From the NCBI RefSeq assembly GCF_030463565.1, contig NC_134646.1, forward strand, positions 11,436,001-11,500,000: 64,000 nt of DNA, written 5' to 3'. The notes beneath the pieces were generated by a model that was not told the origin of the DNA, searched no databases, and was given only the letters and a program-made list of their open reading frames with translations. Position 1 is the stretch's first letter, and each line of letters begins with the position of its first letter. The translations under genes and the position numbers were made by a program. Positions 13,572 through 28,500 of the stretch are shown in pieces. Origin of the DNA: Pelecanus crispus. Its lineage: Eukaryota > Chordata > Aves > Pelecaniformes > Pelecanidae.

Positions 13572-16500
13572 AGAGACAATCTCTTATTCTGGTTTTGTGT
13601 AGTACCTGACATGGAGCTAGGGAATTAGTTGAGGCCTTAGAGGCATTAAGGCCTAAGGTCTTTTTTCTGTTTCCACTTTCTTCTATAGGCTATTTCTATT
13701 AGCTTAGCTCAAGTTTTGAGGAAACATTCTTTGATATAAAGAGGTTGCACCATTTTGTGGTTTGAGCTCAGCGTCTATACCAGTAAATGCAGCATTAGTA
13801 ACAACAGTAATTTTATAAAAGCTTTGCAACATATTAGAAAATGCTAATACCGATTTTATACATCAGATGTCCTTAAAATTATCAGTTAAGTTTAAAGTCA
13901 TCCTCAGACTCATGTCTCTTCTACCCCAAGAAGCTAGCTCAGGACAGCTTGCATAGAATCTCAGCACTCTGCTGTGGCCAACTTTATTGAGGGGGCATTT
14001 ACTGGCAAGTCATCTGAAATTTAAAGCCCTAAAAGACAAACATGAATCTTTTTATTATACTTTTTTTCCCCAGCGGTTTTGGTAAGCTAGTTTATATAGC
14101 ACTGTTGTTCTTACTGCTTAAAAAAATGCACAGACATTCTGGATAATAAACTTGTTCAAAATATACTCTTAATTAAAAAGTTAAAACCACACCAAAGCAG
14201 TTCAAAATTTCACTCATATTTCTGATATTTAGACGCTATATTTCCAAAATTAGCAAGAGTTTAATAGCCAAATAAAGAGATAGCTATGACATAATTGTCA
14301 TCTTAAGTTGCCAAGAAACTCTTGAAGTAGTATGGGAAGAACAAAGTAATGAGCCTGTAGCCATTCTCAGCAGAGTTTGAAGATTTAAGAAACTCTGGAA
14401 TCAAAGACCCATTTGTTCACAGTATCAGTTGGATTTGTAATTACAACAGAACTAAAAAGGCACAAATGCGATTTGTGGGACTGGTGGAGCCCATCCCCTT
14501 CTGAAAGAAGAATACCACCACATGTTTTCTGTGGCTGACAAAATTGAGGTGGTGTTATGGGATTACTCAATAGTTTAAAAGGACCCATGGAAAAAACCAT
14601 GAGAATTTTTAAACAGGAAGTGGTGTAGGGGACAGCTTGTCCAAAGTTGAGTCCCACAAAAGCCTACAAATGTCAGCCTCATGAAATAATCCCACTGAAG
14701 TTAGTACAATATTAGAGGCCACATGTCCCAGGCAGTTATCCACAGGTATTAGAAAAGCCATCCTGAAGAACAAAGGACACTTACCAGAACAGAATAATTT
14801 TGGCTGAACTCTCAGAAATGACAGTCAGGCATGTTATTAAATACATGGTACAGCCCAGGTGATACTGATTGATCAGCTTGATGCTGGAATTGAACACATA
14901 ATTATCCAGTTCACCTTTTATGATAGGTATGTTCACAATAGATGCTATCACTACCCTGAAAATAAGACCAACACTAAGATTTTTTTTTTTAATAAAGTTT
15001 CTCTCATGAAAAAAACTAAGAGACCAAGATACGAGGCAGATCACCCTCTCAGTAGCTTTAAAACAGTGTAAGTCGGATAACTTTAAGAAAGCCACGTTAA
15101 AGAGAAAACAATTGGAGCAAGATTAATCTTATTTATACTGGAGAACCAGTACAAATCCAGATGTCTATGTTCTGCCTTAAAGAAAACAGTAACAAAAATT
15201 AGTTATGTGTGTTACATTTTTTCTCATGCACACTAAGCTAGTACTAAAAAAAGTGATGTGCCTTATGTTAGTAGAACCCCATAATCAGTGATTTATTCAA
15301 AGAAATCATCAGACTTTATATTCAACAAAAGGAATTATCTGTCCTGTAGCTCTGTGCATTTACCTGATGCATGCTGAATATTTTCTTTCTCTTTATATTA
15401 CTTTGTAAGGCGTCATCCCTAGTTTTGCTTTTTTTTTTTTGCTTGTGTCAACATCGGCACATGTGTAAACCAAGGGTAAAATGCAATCATGTCAAAAGTG
15501 ATGTTGTGTCCCACCCACTCTGTGAGAAGGATTATGACATATTTAAGGTTATTGGGGAATCTGGTCCAGAGTGTCTTGTTGCAGCTTTTTCCAACACAAT
15601 CCAATTAACGTGAGCCCTGTGCTGTCCTCTGTGTGATGTTCTAAAAACTGTACTGTCAAAATTAGGTACCTCAGAGTTGAATGAGATTTATTTTTAACGC
15701 ATGTTTCAATCACTAACACAGTGGAGCTGAATAAGCTGCAACTTCCATTTCTTCCCAGAAACAAATTGTTGAACAGGGTTAGTTATTGCAGTTTCTTGGA
15801 AGTAATGTCTTACAGAGACAGATTTCTTTTCCCCTCTTGTATACTGTATTTGTACAAATGACAAGAACATGCAGCAGCATGTAGGATATTCACAACATTT
15901 TACTAGGGAATTATATTTGCAATATGTTTTTCAGCGTTTTTCTAATAGGTCTCTCTATTTAGGGGTTCATAACTCCAGTGAAATTTCAATCTCGACTGGA
16001 ACTTGGCAAACAGATTCTCCACTCAAGAGATGTTTTTCATGTGAGCCTCAAAAAAGCCATTGAACAGGAACGCATATGCATAGCTTATTGCAGAAGTGAC
16101 ATTAAAACTGAAAAGGAACTATACTCATTGTATCAGTTTATATACCAGTGGGAGTTCTATAAGCTTCAGAATGGGAAAGCTTTTCTTAAGAAGAAATAAA
16201 AGCTATACAGAAAGAATACTTCATCCTTCCTGAAAGAGGAGTTTATTAGCGTAAGCTTTAAGAGAAGAATGGAAGACTTTTTTGAAAGATAAATTATCAC
16301 ATATCCATTCCTTTCCTTGAGTTAGCCAGGTCCTAACTATCTGTACCTACGTTAATATTGGGAATATCTGAAATCAATTGCATGCAAGTAAGATACAAGC
16401 AAGAATTGTGTAGGTATGTGCAATGAAAATTTTAAGTGAGGTCTAAAAGGTAGAGTCAATCCACAGAAGATTCATATGCAGAAAAAAATTCTCACTCATT

Positions 16501-19500
16501 AAATAGGTTTTTCTATAGATTCCAAGAAAGTGATTTACGAAACAAAATACAGTAGCAGTGTGCATTAGCAGAATTAAAACCTTGTTCAGTAAGACTAACA
16601 CAAAAAAGAAAATAGAAGTTAACACATAACAACTTTCAGTTGCTTTAAAAAAATTGGTTTATTTTATCCAGTAAAGCTTCACTGTCACAATGCAGTGTCA
16701 AAAAAACAAATGACTGAGCTTCCCCACAGAGTTTCAATAGAATCAAAATCTATTAACTGCCTGCACATCAATATTCTTTTGCAATGACCACTTTAAATCT
16801 CAAGGCTAAAGACACACTCTCAAGTGAAGTACATCATCAAGCACCAAATAATTTAAAAGGTCATGAAAAAAGTTATGCTTGAGTAGTATTGTAACAAATA
16901 AGCAAACCAAACAAGCAATAGCTCACCCGCTTCCCCTTTCTGCCTCACTTAGCACCATGCCTCCTTCTGCACACTAGGGTTTGAAACCTCAGATAATAAA
17001 AGCTGTCATGTGTTCATTAAGGTCATGAACATACAACACCTGAACGTTCTTAATATCCCTGATACAACTCCTGAACTATATAAACCGGCCACACTTGTCT
17101 TTTTAAGAGCATCAATAATACACATTTTATAACACATGTATAACTTTGACAGTGGCAATATTTGCACCTTTCCTAAATGTTTTAGAGGGGGGAAAAAAAA
17201 TTGGAATCCAAACCTCTTCCATATTCATGTACTTGCATCACATCTTACTGAAGAAGACCTCAAACATCATACCCTAGGTTACTTATGTATCAGAGTTCTC
17301 TAAGTATCACCTATAGCAGCTTTGAGACTCTAATTCAGACAGGCTTTCATGCATGACTAACATTAACCAACTTATAAACCTTGATGTAGAAGTTCAGCTT
17401 AAGAAAAACCACAGTAATTTAATCAGTGTTGTACACTGCAGTTATATTTTGTTCATCACTACCCATAATACCGTATCATTAAGCACGTTTAATTCCACAT
17501 AAAATAGTCAAGCAGTGAACACTAAAGCCGTCCTCAGACATCATTTAACCCAGCAAGCCTCAGGCGCCACTGGAAAAAGCATGCAATTTGAGAACAGGGA
17601 TAAATCCAAAGATAGCACAAGTTTGGAAATATTTCATGTCTCAATGACTAAACGCAACAAGCTTGTATTAATAAGAAAAGTCTGTCATTGATAATACTAA
17701 TTATTCATAGCAAGACATACTCTATAGAAGGACAGTGATCTTTTGAGGTATATATTGCTGTGTTAAATACATAAATCCAATATAAATGCAGGCTAATTTA
17801 CTCCTCCATTACCCTCCTGTAAGTTCCAGTGGAATCACTATAGCAAAATGTGAATGCAAGACAGTGAATGAATGACTTCACCCCAACCTGGGAAAGTCTC
17901 CTCCACTCCCTTCTTCTGAAGTGATCACACAAGCATTCTTCAGCCTCAGCAGAAGGTATAAACGATGTTTACTGCTCTGTCCCTCACGTGTCACAATCTT
18001 TTCTGTCCTCAATCAAAAAGAGTGTAATGGGGACGTCAAAAAAACCTACACATCCCACACATGCTCTTAATCTGCAGCTTGTTGTTATTTTAGATTTCCA
18101 TGAACCCTGAGGGCTCATCTTTCAAAATGTGAAATGAGAACTACACAGCGTCTACCCTATGTAGTAAGAGAATTACTGAGGAAATCCTTATTTTCTTATT
18201 ACGCTAGGAGTTGCAGACCATCATTCTCACATAGCAACAGAAACCCATTGAAACCGAACCCTCCATCGTCCGGCAACGACACAGGAAAGCGCAATTCGTC
18301 TCTGAAGCAGCCTATCAATTGTCACTGAGCAGTCACAGCAGAGAAAATGCTTTCCTGTGGAGTCCTGAGTCATCAGCCTGAACTTCTGCCACGTTCTTGC
18401 ATTAGGCATTTGCCCGCTGAGCGGTTATTTGCCAATGCAGCAAGAGATAAACATGTTAGCCATAGGGAGAACAGAAGGCCGGGGGGACAGGGGACGACAC
18501 CAATAAAACAAACACAAAAACATGGGGAAATTGTATAAAATCTTGTAAATATTAGAGACAAGAAGTGGAAATAATCCTTGCCCCGGCATGCATAAAACAC
18601 ACAAGAGGTTCTGTAATATGCTCCTTCTAGGGAATCCTCTGAGGATTCAAAAGTACTTGCTTACATCTGGTACTTCAGTATTTATACCTCTATTTTCACA
18701 TGCACCTGGCAATTTTTGTTTGTTTGCTGTTTTCTTACAGCTTCAAGTATCACGTGATATAACCCTGAATTAGCTGTTCAGATCACCAACTAAACTGAAC
18801 CATTTCATATCAACTGAACTCAATTATTCTGTTTTAATTAACCACAAAAAGATCTAACCCATTAGAAATAGAGTCCTCTTTCATCTTCCAAGCAAGTAAC
18901 AGAGCATAAACATCAATCAATTCTGAAACGCCAGTTAAAAATGAAGCTTCCCAGATGTTTTATTATTTCAATATGTGTAGATGTCTATTGGAATAACCAG
19001 CATTCCTGCAAGAACTTCCTCCCCTCCATACTCTGCCACCCCCCCATTTCATTAATAGTGAAGTCATTGATGCAGTAGACAAAATGGACCACAACTACAA
19101 AATGAACACTTCCCAGTCTGTTGATCAAGCGATAGCAGAGGCAGTGTTGTCAGGGGGAAAGGTAAAAGATCACAAAGGAGGAAAAGACTGGGGGTAAAGT
19201 AAGTGGATAATTTTTAACTTGAGAAAGTTTTAACAAGGAAGGAACTGCAAAAGCTTATGCATTGGTTTGTCAAACCCTTTGTTCCAATTTTTTTTTTCCC
19301 CCCTTGTAGCCATTGTCCGCACTCCTTCAGCGCTATCTCAGGTGTGACTACATGGTCCATGCAGTCATTCCAGAGCTCAGCCTGATCTAGCTAGCAGAGG
19401 CTGTGGGCACATTGGCATTATCTGACAGCCTACAGATTTTAGACTAATTTATATGTACAATTATGTAATGGTCTGTTTTATAGTCCATTATGGAATTTAC

Positions 19501-22500
19501 AATATAGTCCCACAGAGAACCTACAGACAGAACGAATAATGCACTTTTTCTTTTGTGAGTGAAATCTAATTATATGTTCAAGTCTCCAAACATTTGAACT
19601 GCAATTTGAGAGAAGAAGGTGAATTAGAAAGCAAAGATAATAAGAATTAAACAGTTGTGAATGTCTGTAGTATGGCTTGGCAATGACTGTTTTATTTAAA
19701 TCACACATATTCAAAACAACACTCCTCACAGGTTAACATTTTCTTTGCTCACCAACAAGCAATAGCCCAGTTCACTACAACAGTATCTACTGTTCCTTAA
19801 ATGGGAGCTTACAAAATATTCCGACAGCCTCCAACTTAATTGAAACTTGTACAGTCAATGAAAGGCAGAGGGAGGAGATAGACACAATACTGAGGATGTA
19901 ATTTATTCAGTTTAATGCAATCAATGTGAGCCATCATTCAAAACTCAGAAAGAGCCTTCATGGATTCAGAAGACAAATACTGAGCAGTTCCCTCCCTTTT
20001 GGGGATTAATACCATTCACAAAACTATATTCTTATCAAATACTAAAAATGTCTTCATTCTCCTCTGGAGAAAAAAAAAAAAGATCGCTATCTACCATTGA
20101 TAGGAAAACAAGCAGAATTTCAGTTTTACTCCCAGGATAAGTTCATCTCTATTTAGTGGCTATACTTATTTGAAATGAGATGAACAAACACACCCATGGT
20201 AAACCACTGGAAAATGTAGATTCAAACTCTAAATCCACTGTCAAAACTAGAAGCCTTGCAAACGAACATGCCCTATATTGTGGTATTTACAGATATCTGC
20301 ACTCTGTCATCGTGGCCTCTGTGTCAACTTTAGCTTTCATAAGCTCTGTAAATTAATTCTGAATGATTATTGAAACAACTCCACCATAATTTAGAGCTTA
20401 GCAAGTCTTCTAAACACTTTTTAAATATGCATAACTAATCTATAATTTTATATTCTGGATCTGTGATCTTGTCATGAGGACATGCAACTGCACTGCAGAG
20501 AAATCACGATTCAGATGATCACAACTCCTCCCACGTTTCTCCCATTATGTGAAGATAAGAAAATTATTTCACCTGCAAGCCTTTCTTAAACTGGTTTTGT
20601 AAAATCTTGTTACTTTTAAAAACTCAGCCTTTCAAGGCATGTTATCTGAAAAAAATGTTCTTTTTAAATTTCAAGTGAGTTTTCAGTCTTCTTTGTACGG
20701 AAATATACTTCATGATATCAGATGTGGATTAAAAAAAATAATCCAGAAATTATGATTTTTTTTTAAGATCTTGTACTTTAAAGCCTCTACCCCTCTTTAC
20801 CACTTTTCATAGAGTAGTTTCATCTCATTACATGCCTAAAAGGGAAGGACTAGTGTCACAACTTTAACAAATTCCTGCTCATGTTTTGATTTTTTTTTTT
20901 TTAAAAGATATTTTCAGAGTACAAGTTCCTTCCTTATGTGACTTATGACAGACTAGTTTTATGAAGAGGGAATGAAGGTCCTGTCCTTTTTGCCAAGGCC
21001 AAAGTCAAGGCCTTGTGTGAAGACGACTGTTCATGTGATGCTTCCTTGGTGAGCAAGTAGGGACAGAAAGATTTTGGGGACAGAGCGCCTTCCATGGGAC
21101 ATGCTCATTGCTAATCAATTCTGATTACTTTATAGCCAAAGGACTGAAATATAGGCAAAGTAATTTGAATTTTGCTCCTGAAAAAATATGTTTGCTGCTT
21201 CTACATTATAAGACAACACATTAGTTATACATCTAATTTGGGGACATAATTTGTCATCACCCAGCCATGAAATCAGTTCTGAGCATTAAGATCTGTTTTG
21301 AAGGACAACTTCTCTTGTTGGAAGATACTAACAAGTTGCTTACACCAGAGGCATTACTGAGCATGCCACTGACTTTGAGAGAATATACACAGAACTGCAG
21401 GTATCTCTGGAAGAAAAAAAAACTTAAACAGTTAAAGATTTCAGCAGTATGAAGGGTTTTGCTAATGTTTGTGTCATATTGCACATATTACTGGAAATAG
21501 TCATGCCATTTGGAGGAGCATCAGTTTAGGATTTCCTTATGATACATTTGCAAGATTTATTTTGTCATATGGGACCTGGTTGATCTTTCCACCAGGGAAT
21601 TAGTTCAGATTAGCATTTGTAGTGCTCTAGATATCTTTAAATGACATACCGTTCCCTCTTGACACAAGCAGAGGAGCATGTTTGGCCTTACTATCTTATC
21701 CATTTCTTCTCTCCCAGGCACATTGGGAGATGCCATGCTTATATTGTTGATATCTCATACAGAGTACTGGGAACTATTTAGAGTCACATGTGGAATTTAC
21801 TATAGGGCAGTGTAAGTTTTAGACAGAAAGTCCAGATAATGTTTTTGTTGAATCTTCCTCCACAACCTTTAAGGTGAGCAGTATCCAGCCTTTCTTTCTG
21901 TCTTACCTCCAATAACTCCCTGGCCTATACCTTCAAAGCTATTTCTCTAGAAAGCTGTACCTCCAAATTAGGCTTTGCCTGAATTAAGGCAGTAGCTATA
22001 ATGAATATTCATGGTAAAATGTGTACCTATCTTAGCAAGTTTGGGCATGCTTTCCAGTTAATAATGCTTATACATTAAGGGCAGAGTCCATTATCACATT
22101 ACTCTGTTTTTAGGCTTCCTTTCTTTCAGGCTTCCGCTACAATGTGTTAATGAATCACATACACAGTACCTAGGTCTTAGTCAGTGTCATTCTAGGTCAG
22201 TCTTCCCAATTAGAAACTGCATGTCTTTCTAAACTTAGTGTAAAAAACAAACAATATAACCTGCTAAAGACTTGTTTAATAACTTGCTAATCTTTCAAGT
22301 GCAAAGAATTTTAGTTATAGACAGTGGCAAAAACCAGAACACTATTAGTAAAAAAAAATTTTAAGTGAGTCTGCCACCAACTACGCTACTTCTATTTGTC
22401 TTGGATTGTTACCCTAGAGGCAAAAAGCATAGGTGTTTTTATTATATCAACCTAGACTCTGTACATAGATATTATATATTTATTAGATATAATAATAGAG

Positions 22501-25500
22501 TAGGTACCTAAAGAGGAATGATAAAACAAAAATAAATTTAACAAGCCCCACCAATTAGGCATGTATCCAAAGATAACCCTCTTGGATTTTCAGCTGGGTA
22601 TGTCTGAGATTTTGCTCCCATGAAGGAGACCTAGACACTTGACCAAGGAGCAAAGAAATGCCTCCATCCTCTCAAGATCCAGATTATAAAATTACCCCTT
22701 GAGGGCAGATGATTGGAAATATACTTTTTCCTTTTTAAAAAACAATCAGAAGTTTTCTTCAAGTGTCTACATGTAATGTTGTTCTTTGACCAAGGGACTC
22801 AAACACTCAGCTTTCCAGTGCACACTTTTAAACTATGACAGGACTCAAAAAAAAAACCCACCCCACACAACATACTTCTGTTAACATTAATCCATTAATT
22901 AGTGAAAGACATGAGCAAAATCCAGTACAAATATGCCCCTGACAAGGTTATCTGGACCAGAAAGATAAAGAGCAATGGGTATAGTCATAGCTCAGCAATA
23001 GAAATACTCAAACAGACAGTGTGAAGTGTTGATACTGAGTGTCTTCACCACATTAAACTGAGCACATCAGATAGGTTGTATATTTGGATAACAAAAAACA
23101 CACAGCTATGAAACTCCTTAAGCTAAAATCCACATTTTCTACTTCTCAGATGACTTACATAAAATGTAACATAATAAGTATCCTCCTCCTTTAGTAAGGT
23201 TTCACAAAACATTTTCTATATCTAGTTCATGAATACTAACTCCATCAGTACATGCAAAGAACATTATGAACCGCTTACTGCATCATTCAAACCATTTTCA
23301 TATTGCAGTAAAATGTGTGAGGGAGCTAGATGCTCAAATAGCTAGGCCAAACAAGTTTAAGATGTAGAAGTTGAGCTTCAAAGCACTCAAGTCAGGAGGA
23401 AAAAAAAAAGTGCTCAACAAGGTTAAAGACATCAGGTTTAGGGACTGTGCAGTAGAGTGTTTTTAAATTACAATTATTTCCAAGTCAAAATCACCTTCAT
23501 CTACACCTATTTTAGAAAAAGGGAAATGTGTTTTGATTAGTTGTTTTAACTCCAGCTGTAATCCTAAGCAATACGTTTTCTTAGTTCTTAGAGAGGGCAG
23601 CTATTTACAGGATAGCCAGGGATTTTGTTTCTGTAATACATGTTTTCAGTTTGTTTGTGTACATTCATGAGCTGCTTTTTATGCCCATTTGAAGTAGTAT
23701 TAAGTGCTTCAAAAATATTACACATTTATGTAGAAAAACAAGCCTTAATGCAACATGATTTCTCCAAAGAGAACTCTGTAATAGAAGGCCATTCACTTAA
23801 AAACAAAAATGGTAAATTGCCTATCTGTCTACTCCTTTCTGATGGTTCTGAGTAGCTCCTCATTTCAGGTACATGCACGTTCTACTTACTCATCTAAACC
23901 TGTAGTGATTATTTTCTAGGATACATTTTACAGTCTTTGAAGAAGCTCAATAATTTCAAAAACTGGGAAGCAACTATTGTAGTATAAACTTGCCATAAAG
24001 TTTGTCAGCAAATCAGTTCTACATCTACAGTAATATTGTATAACAGATTATAGAGGGAAGGCTCATTTGATTTTTATCATTTGAAGACCTAATATGGAAT
24101 CAGTAAGTACCTAGTCGGGAAACAAAAAACATACAGTAATTAATGTACTATAGCATGCATGCATTGATTTTTACATGGATATATTTTAGCAGTAATAATG
24201 TCTGGCACCAGACTACAAATCAATAGGAGACACTATTGTGCTGTTGTTTTTTAAAAAAAAAAAAATTAAGGAAAACAATCTTTTGTTTAACTGGCACCAT
24301 CAGAGTTCCACATCCCAAATTTGCTATTGTAATGCTTGCTGCTATTTTAAATAAAGATCCTCATTCCAAACTTATTTTGTCAAATAAATATCCAGTCCTT
24401 GGACTAGTTCTCCTCTTCTCAGAAGAAGCATGCTGTCAAATTCAGAAAAAAGCAAAACACTAACATCAGATGGAAATGTGACTAAGTTTTCTGCATGTGA
24501 ATATTCCTGAGGATTTGCATTTGCCACCACAGTTCAAACACCATAATGTTATGCTTTGCTTTCCTTCATTGTTTTCTCTTAGAACTGTTAAGCAAGTTTC
24601 AGACTAATATATGAACAGAAGATGAGCAAGAGACACTGGATGAGTTTCCTGAAAAGGCATTACTAAATATTAAGAACAGAAGAGGGAGGAGTGAGCATGT
24701 CTGTACTCTACCAAAAAAAATTACTAGAAGAGCAAGCAATGCTTTCATTAGAGCCAAAAGTGTTTCTTTTTATTATGGCTGGGAAAATTCAGAATTTCAA
24801 ACACAGTTGTAATCCAAAAGTCACTAATCTTCAAAGAAAAAGAAAAGTTCATTCTGAAGGTTCAATACCTTGTTTAACTCTTGGAAGGTCCCCAGGCTGA
24901 AGGAACATGGCAGGTTCAGGAAACAACTTCTGTCTTCACCAGCTGTTCTTTGGTAACTGCAGAGGTGTAGACCCATAAGCTTGCACAAGGGAGTTTCCAA
25001 TCACCCCACAATATAGGGCAATAAGTTAAGGGCCAACTGCAAAGAAGCTGTGCTGGAGCAACTGGCAGGCAAGTGACCCAGGATGAAGGCTGCAGGGGCC
25101 AAACAAGAAAGGCCCATGTGGCCAGACCTGCAAGCCACAAGCTTGCCTCCATAGACTTAAAAAAAATTTAAAAAAAAATCAGTTTATAGGTTGTAACTTC
25201 ACAGAACCCCATGAAAGTGACAGAAGGAAAGAAAATATTACACTAGCAAAAGTTATAAGGTATATAGAAATCCAAGGACAGCTATGGTACATATGAAGTA
25301 TATTTTCCCTTATGTAAGAAGTTATTTTACTTAGGACTTCAGGTTGGAACAGCCTCCAGAACAGTATAGCCAATATTTAGCATGCTAAAAATTATCCAGG
25401 CAGAAAAAAAGAATAGTCAATTAAGATTTCCGTTACTGATAAGACATCCCATTTTAAAAAGGAAGGCCTGAAAAAAGGAGAATAGCCTTAATTTAAGAAA
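13572..25500. other. AT-rich intergenic DNA, no convincing gene
   Basis: ORFs are 104 codons or fewer with no known domain. One 78-residue frame (15,963-16,199) follows an acceptor-like TCTCTCTATTTAG and overlaps an AATAAA at 16,195. A 61-codon ATG frame at 21,267 has a good initiation context but no recognisable product. A mildly GC-richer patch lies at 24,860-25,150. Confidence 0.5.
15963..16199 (+). other. Exon-like ORF, 78 residues, unknown
   Basis: The frame begins right after a pyrimidine tract plus AG and encodes GFITPVKFQSRLELGKQILH onward, ending KAFLKKK and TAA. The stop is embedded in AATAAA (16,195-16,200). The arrangement resembles a last exon with a very short 3' UTR. No protein family was recognised and chance is a fair explanation. 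Confidence 0.12.
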
Positions 25501-28500
25501 AAAAGATTAGTCTAAGCAATCTCTCATTCTCCTAGGCACCTACAGTTCTTTTACTTCCAAGGCAATGCGAGGCCTGCTTCCACTGTCTTTTCCTATTAGT
25601 AGTATACAGCCAAGAAAAGCTGGCATGGGTAACTTAAAATCCATTGTCATTACCATTCGACTTCGCACACAGGATGAAGCTGATGGAAGTAATACATTTT
25701 CCACTCTTTATCCTGTGGTTAGTAATTCAGTATTTCTAGAATAAAGAAAACAAATGGAATTGTTATGTGTGTTTATAGTACGAGGAAAATAATCTAAAAA
25801 ATTAAGTTAGCAAAATAACCTTAAAGAGAAAGTATGTATGCAACCTCTATAAAGGTTGCTGCTAATAGACAAGAAAAAGGCATTATTTGTTCTAGAATGT
25901 CTTTAGGTTAGCCAGCTGGTTCTCTTACATACCACAAGATTAGAGTTTAAAGTCTATTAGGGACCTACAGACCCCATTTCTCTCAGCAGATGTTACAAGC
26001 ACACAGTTCTGAGGGGGGCAGGGGGGAAGGAAAAGAGCTCCTGTGATCTTTACCTTAAAATTATTTTCTAAAACACATTGCCAATTTCAGAAATATTCAG
26101 CCAATATTTCCATAGAGGGTTGCAATTTAAGTGTTTTACCATGTAACAATAGGCTTAAGCCCAGAAAGATACCCTTAAGAAGTCCGTTAAATCAAGGACC
26201 TAATATTAGGAAATACTCCTAATTTGAAATTCTACCTCAGAGTGAGGATTGAAAGCATTCAGCAACTCCCAGCATTTGACTTGCTATTTTTAGCCAGGAA
26301 AGTGTGTGATCTAGTGCAGCACCACTTGCTTTTTTAAATTGATTGTGCTGTCTTTTCACTGGTAATAAATATACTACCCTAACACCATTTACATAAAAAT
26401 CTGGAACCAACACAGCATCAAGCTCAAATGCAAAATAGCAAATCTGTGTTTGAGTGACCTTTATGTATAACGTGCCCACAAAACTTACTAAGAAATAAAA
26501 GCTTTTTCAGGGCTGTCAGGTTTCACCGACACAAGTTTAGAAAGGATAAGTCAAGATACAGCAGGAAAAGAAGTAGTATATGGTGGAAAAATAAAACAAA
26601 ACAGCACTCTTCAGAAGACAGGTTAGTTAAAGACAATCCAGTGTTATGCTTGCTCTGATCTGCCAGGTTTAGTATTCAAGTGGTTGAGACACTGATCATT
26701 TACATTTCAAAGAAAAAACTGAAGCTTGCTGATGATCTTCCACAGTGTGGGTGAGCCTGCCTAGTTCTGCATGACCCGTATCCATGGAAGCAGAGGAAGC
26801 ACCCTTCTCTGGAAGCAGAGGGAGCCCACCCTTCCCAGCAGCATTCGTGCAACTCAAGCGTCGTCTCTCTCACCCGAAGCAATCACATTTACCAATATAA
26901 AACCCAACTCGAGCATAAATGTAAATGGTTTCAAGATGACAAGGTCCTTGGTACACCACTTTAAGAGTATCAGTACATCCAGTGGAACTAAGTCTAGGAA
27001 ATATATGTAAACAATGGCAGGTTGTTCACCTGCAGATGAAGAAATGAAGAAGTGAAGCAATTCAGCTAGCATGCATCTTGACTTCACTGATTTTTTTTTT
27101 TTTTTTCCTGCAGGTACTATTAATACAATGAAACCAACAGTCTGTTGGTGTTTGTCCATGTTCTTTTGAATTTTAATACATCTACAGCAGCAGATGTCAA
27201 CATACCCTGTAACACTGTGTAGCACTAAATTTCTCAGAGGAAGATCTGAGTGCCTAACTGCCAAATTTCACTATCTTAACACCTTGGGGGTGGATGACAC
27301 ATGCTTAAGAAGAGAAATCTTGTCTAATGGCCCCAAATTGTTGTTGTCTGAAGAAAAAGGAGCGACGCATACAAGAACAGTATTTAGTCATTCTCTTTTT
27401 GTTGAGCTTCAGATTGCAATCCAGGTTTCTCCCTTACTCCCTGCTTAAAAGCAGCTGACATGAAACTAGGTCTCAAAGGTTTTCTAGGAGAATAAACATG
27501 AGTGAGAGGTTCTTTCTAGAAGCCGGGTTTCTTCTGTCAGATAATACACCATCATACCTCTACATGGGGATAAAGGAGGGCACCCATTTGTTTTCCCTCC
27601 TTTTAGTCTAAAGGCATCCATTTATAATCTGCAATTCTTACCTGGAGAACTTCTTTTCCTGCACTCTTAGAAATAATATATAAATAGATATCAACAGATA
27701 AGTAAATAAAAAGGAGAACATAATCTTTATTTCCTCCTTGGCAACTTAATATTTTCAAAATAATGTCTTTGAGACTTTTCCTGCCAGCGACAGTGTAATA
27801 CCAGACTTCTGCAACTTCAGAGTCCTATTAAAGCAAATTGGGCACAACAGTTATACCCATTTTCTCCACTGCAATTTTAAGTTCCAGCCCTAAACCAGAG
27901 TACAAGTAGGATGTCTTATCATCCCCAATTCAAAGAGATCCTCACAGCCAAGAATAGCCTTAGTGAACCCCATATCAACTTGATAGATAAAACAAGAGTA
28001 TTTACATTTATCCTGCCTCTCTCTCACCAACCTCACCGCATCTAAAAAAAGCAACTTGTGTCTGTCTGAAGGATCATTTGAACACAGTATTTAGTCATTA
28101 TAGGTTTAAAAAATTAAAATAAACATGTTTAAAAGTGAACATCTAAACATTTTGTTTTGTTTCTTGGTGGGAGTAACAGAAACAATGTTCATTTTCCCCC
28201 CTTCACATGTCCCCTCTGTTCCTTTCACAAGAATATCCTATTTAGTTCCACAGTCTGAAAATGACCTTTTATTTCAACAGCTCTGTGGGCTCCACTACTT
28301 GCAGAAACAAACATTTTCTTCCTGGCACAATAGCGACTATTTTAATATTCTCTTCAGACTCTCTCTTCATTGCAATCCTAATAAACACATTCAGGTTTAC
28401 GATGAAGAGAGAGATCCTACCAGACAAATGGCAGCAAGGTTACAAGCTCAAGCTGGTGACCTTCTGAAAGCTTGTTTTCCAGAGCTGCCTGATGGGGTGA

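Noticed and set aside
13239..13628. 129-codon + strand frame and its Lys/Pro/Asn-rich mirror over the G/T tract
   Set aside because: They are produced entirely by the low-complexity G/T repeat.
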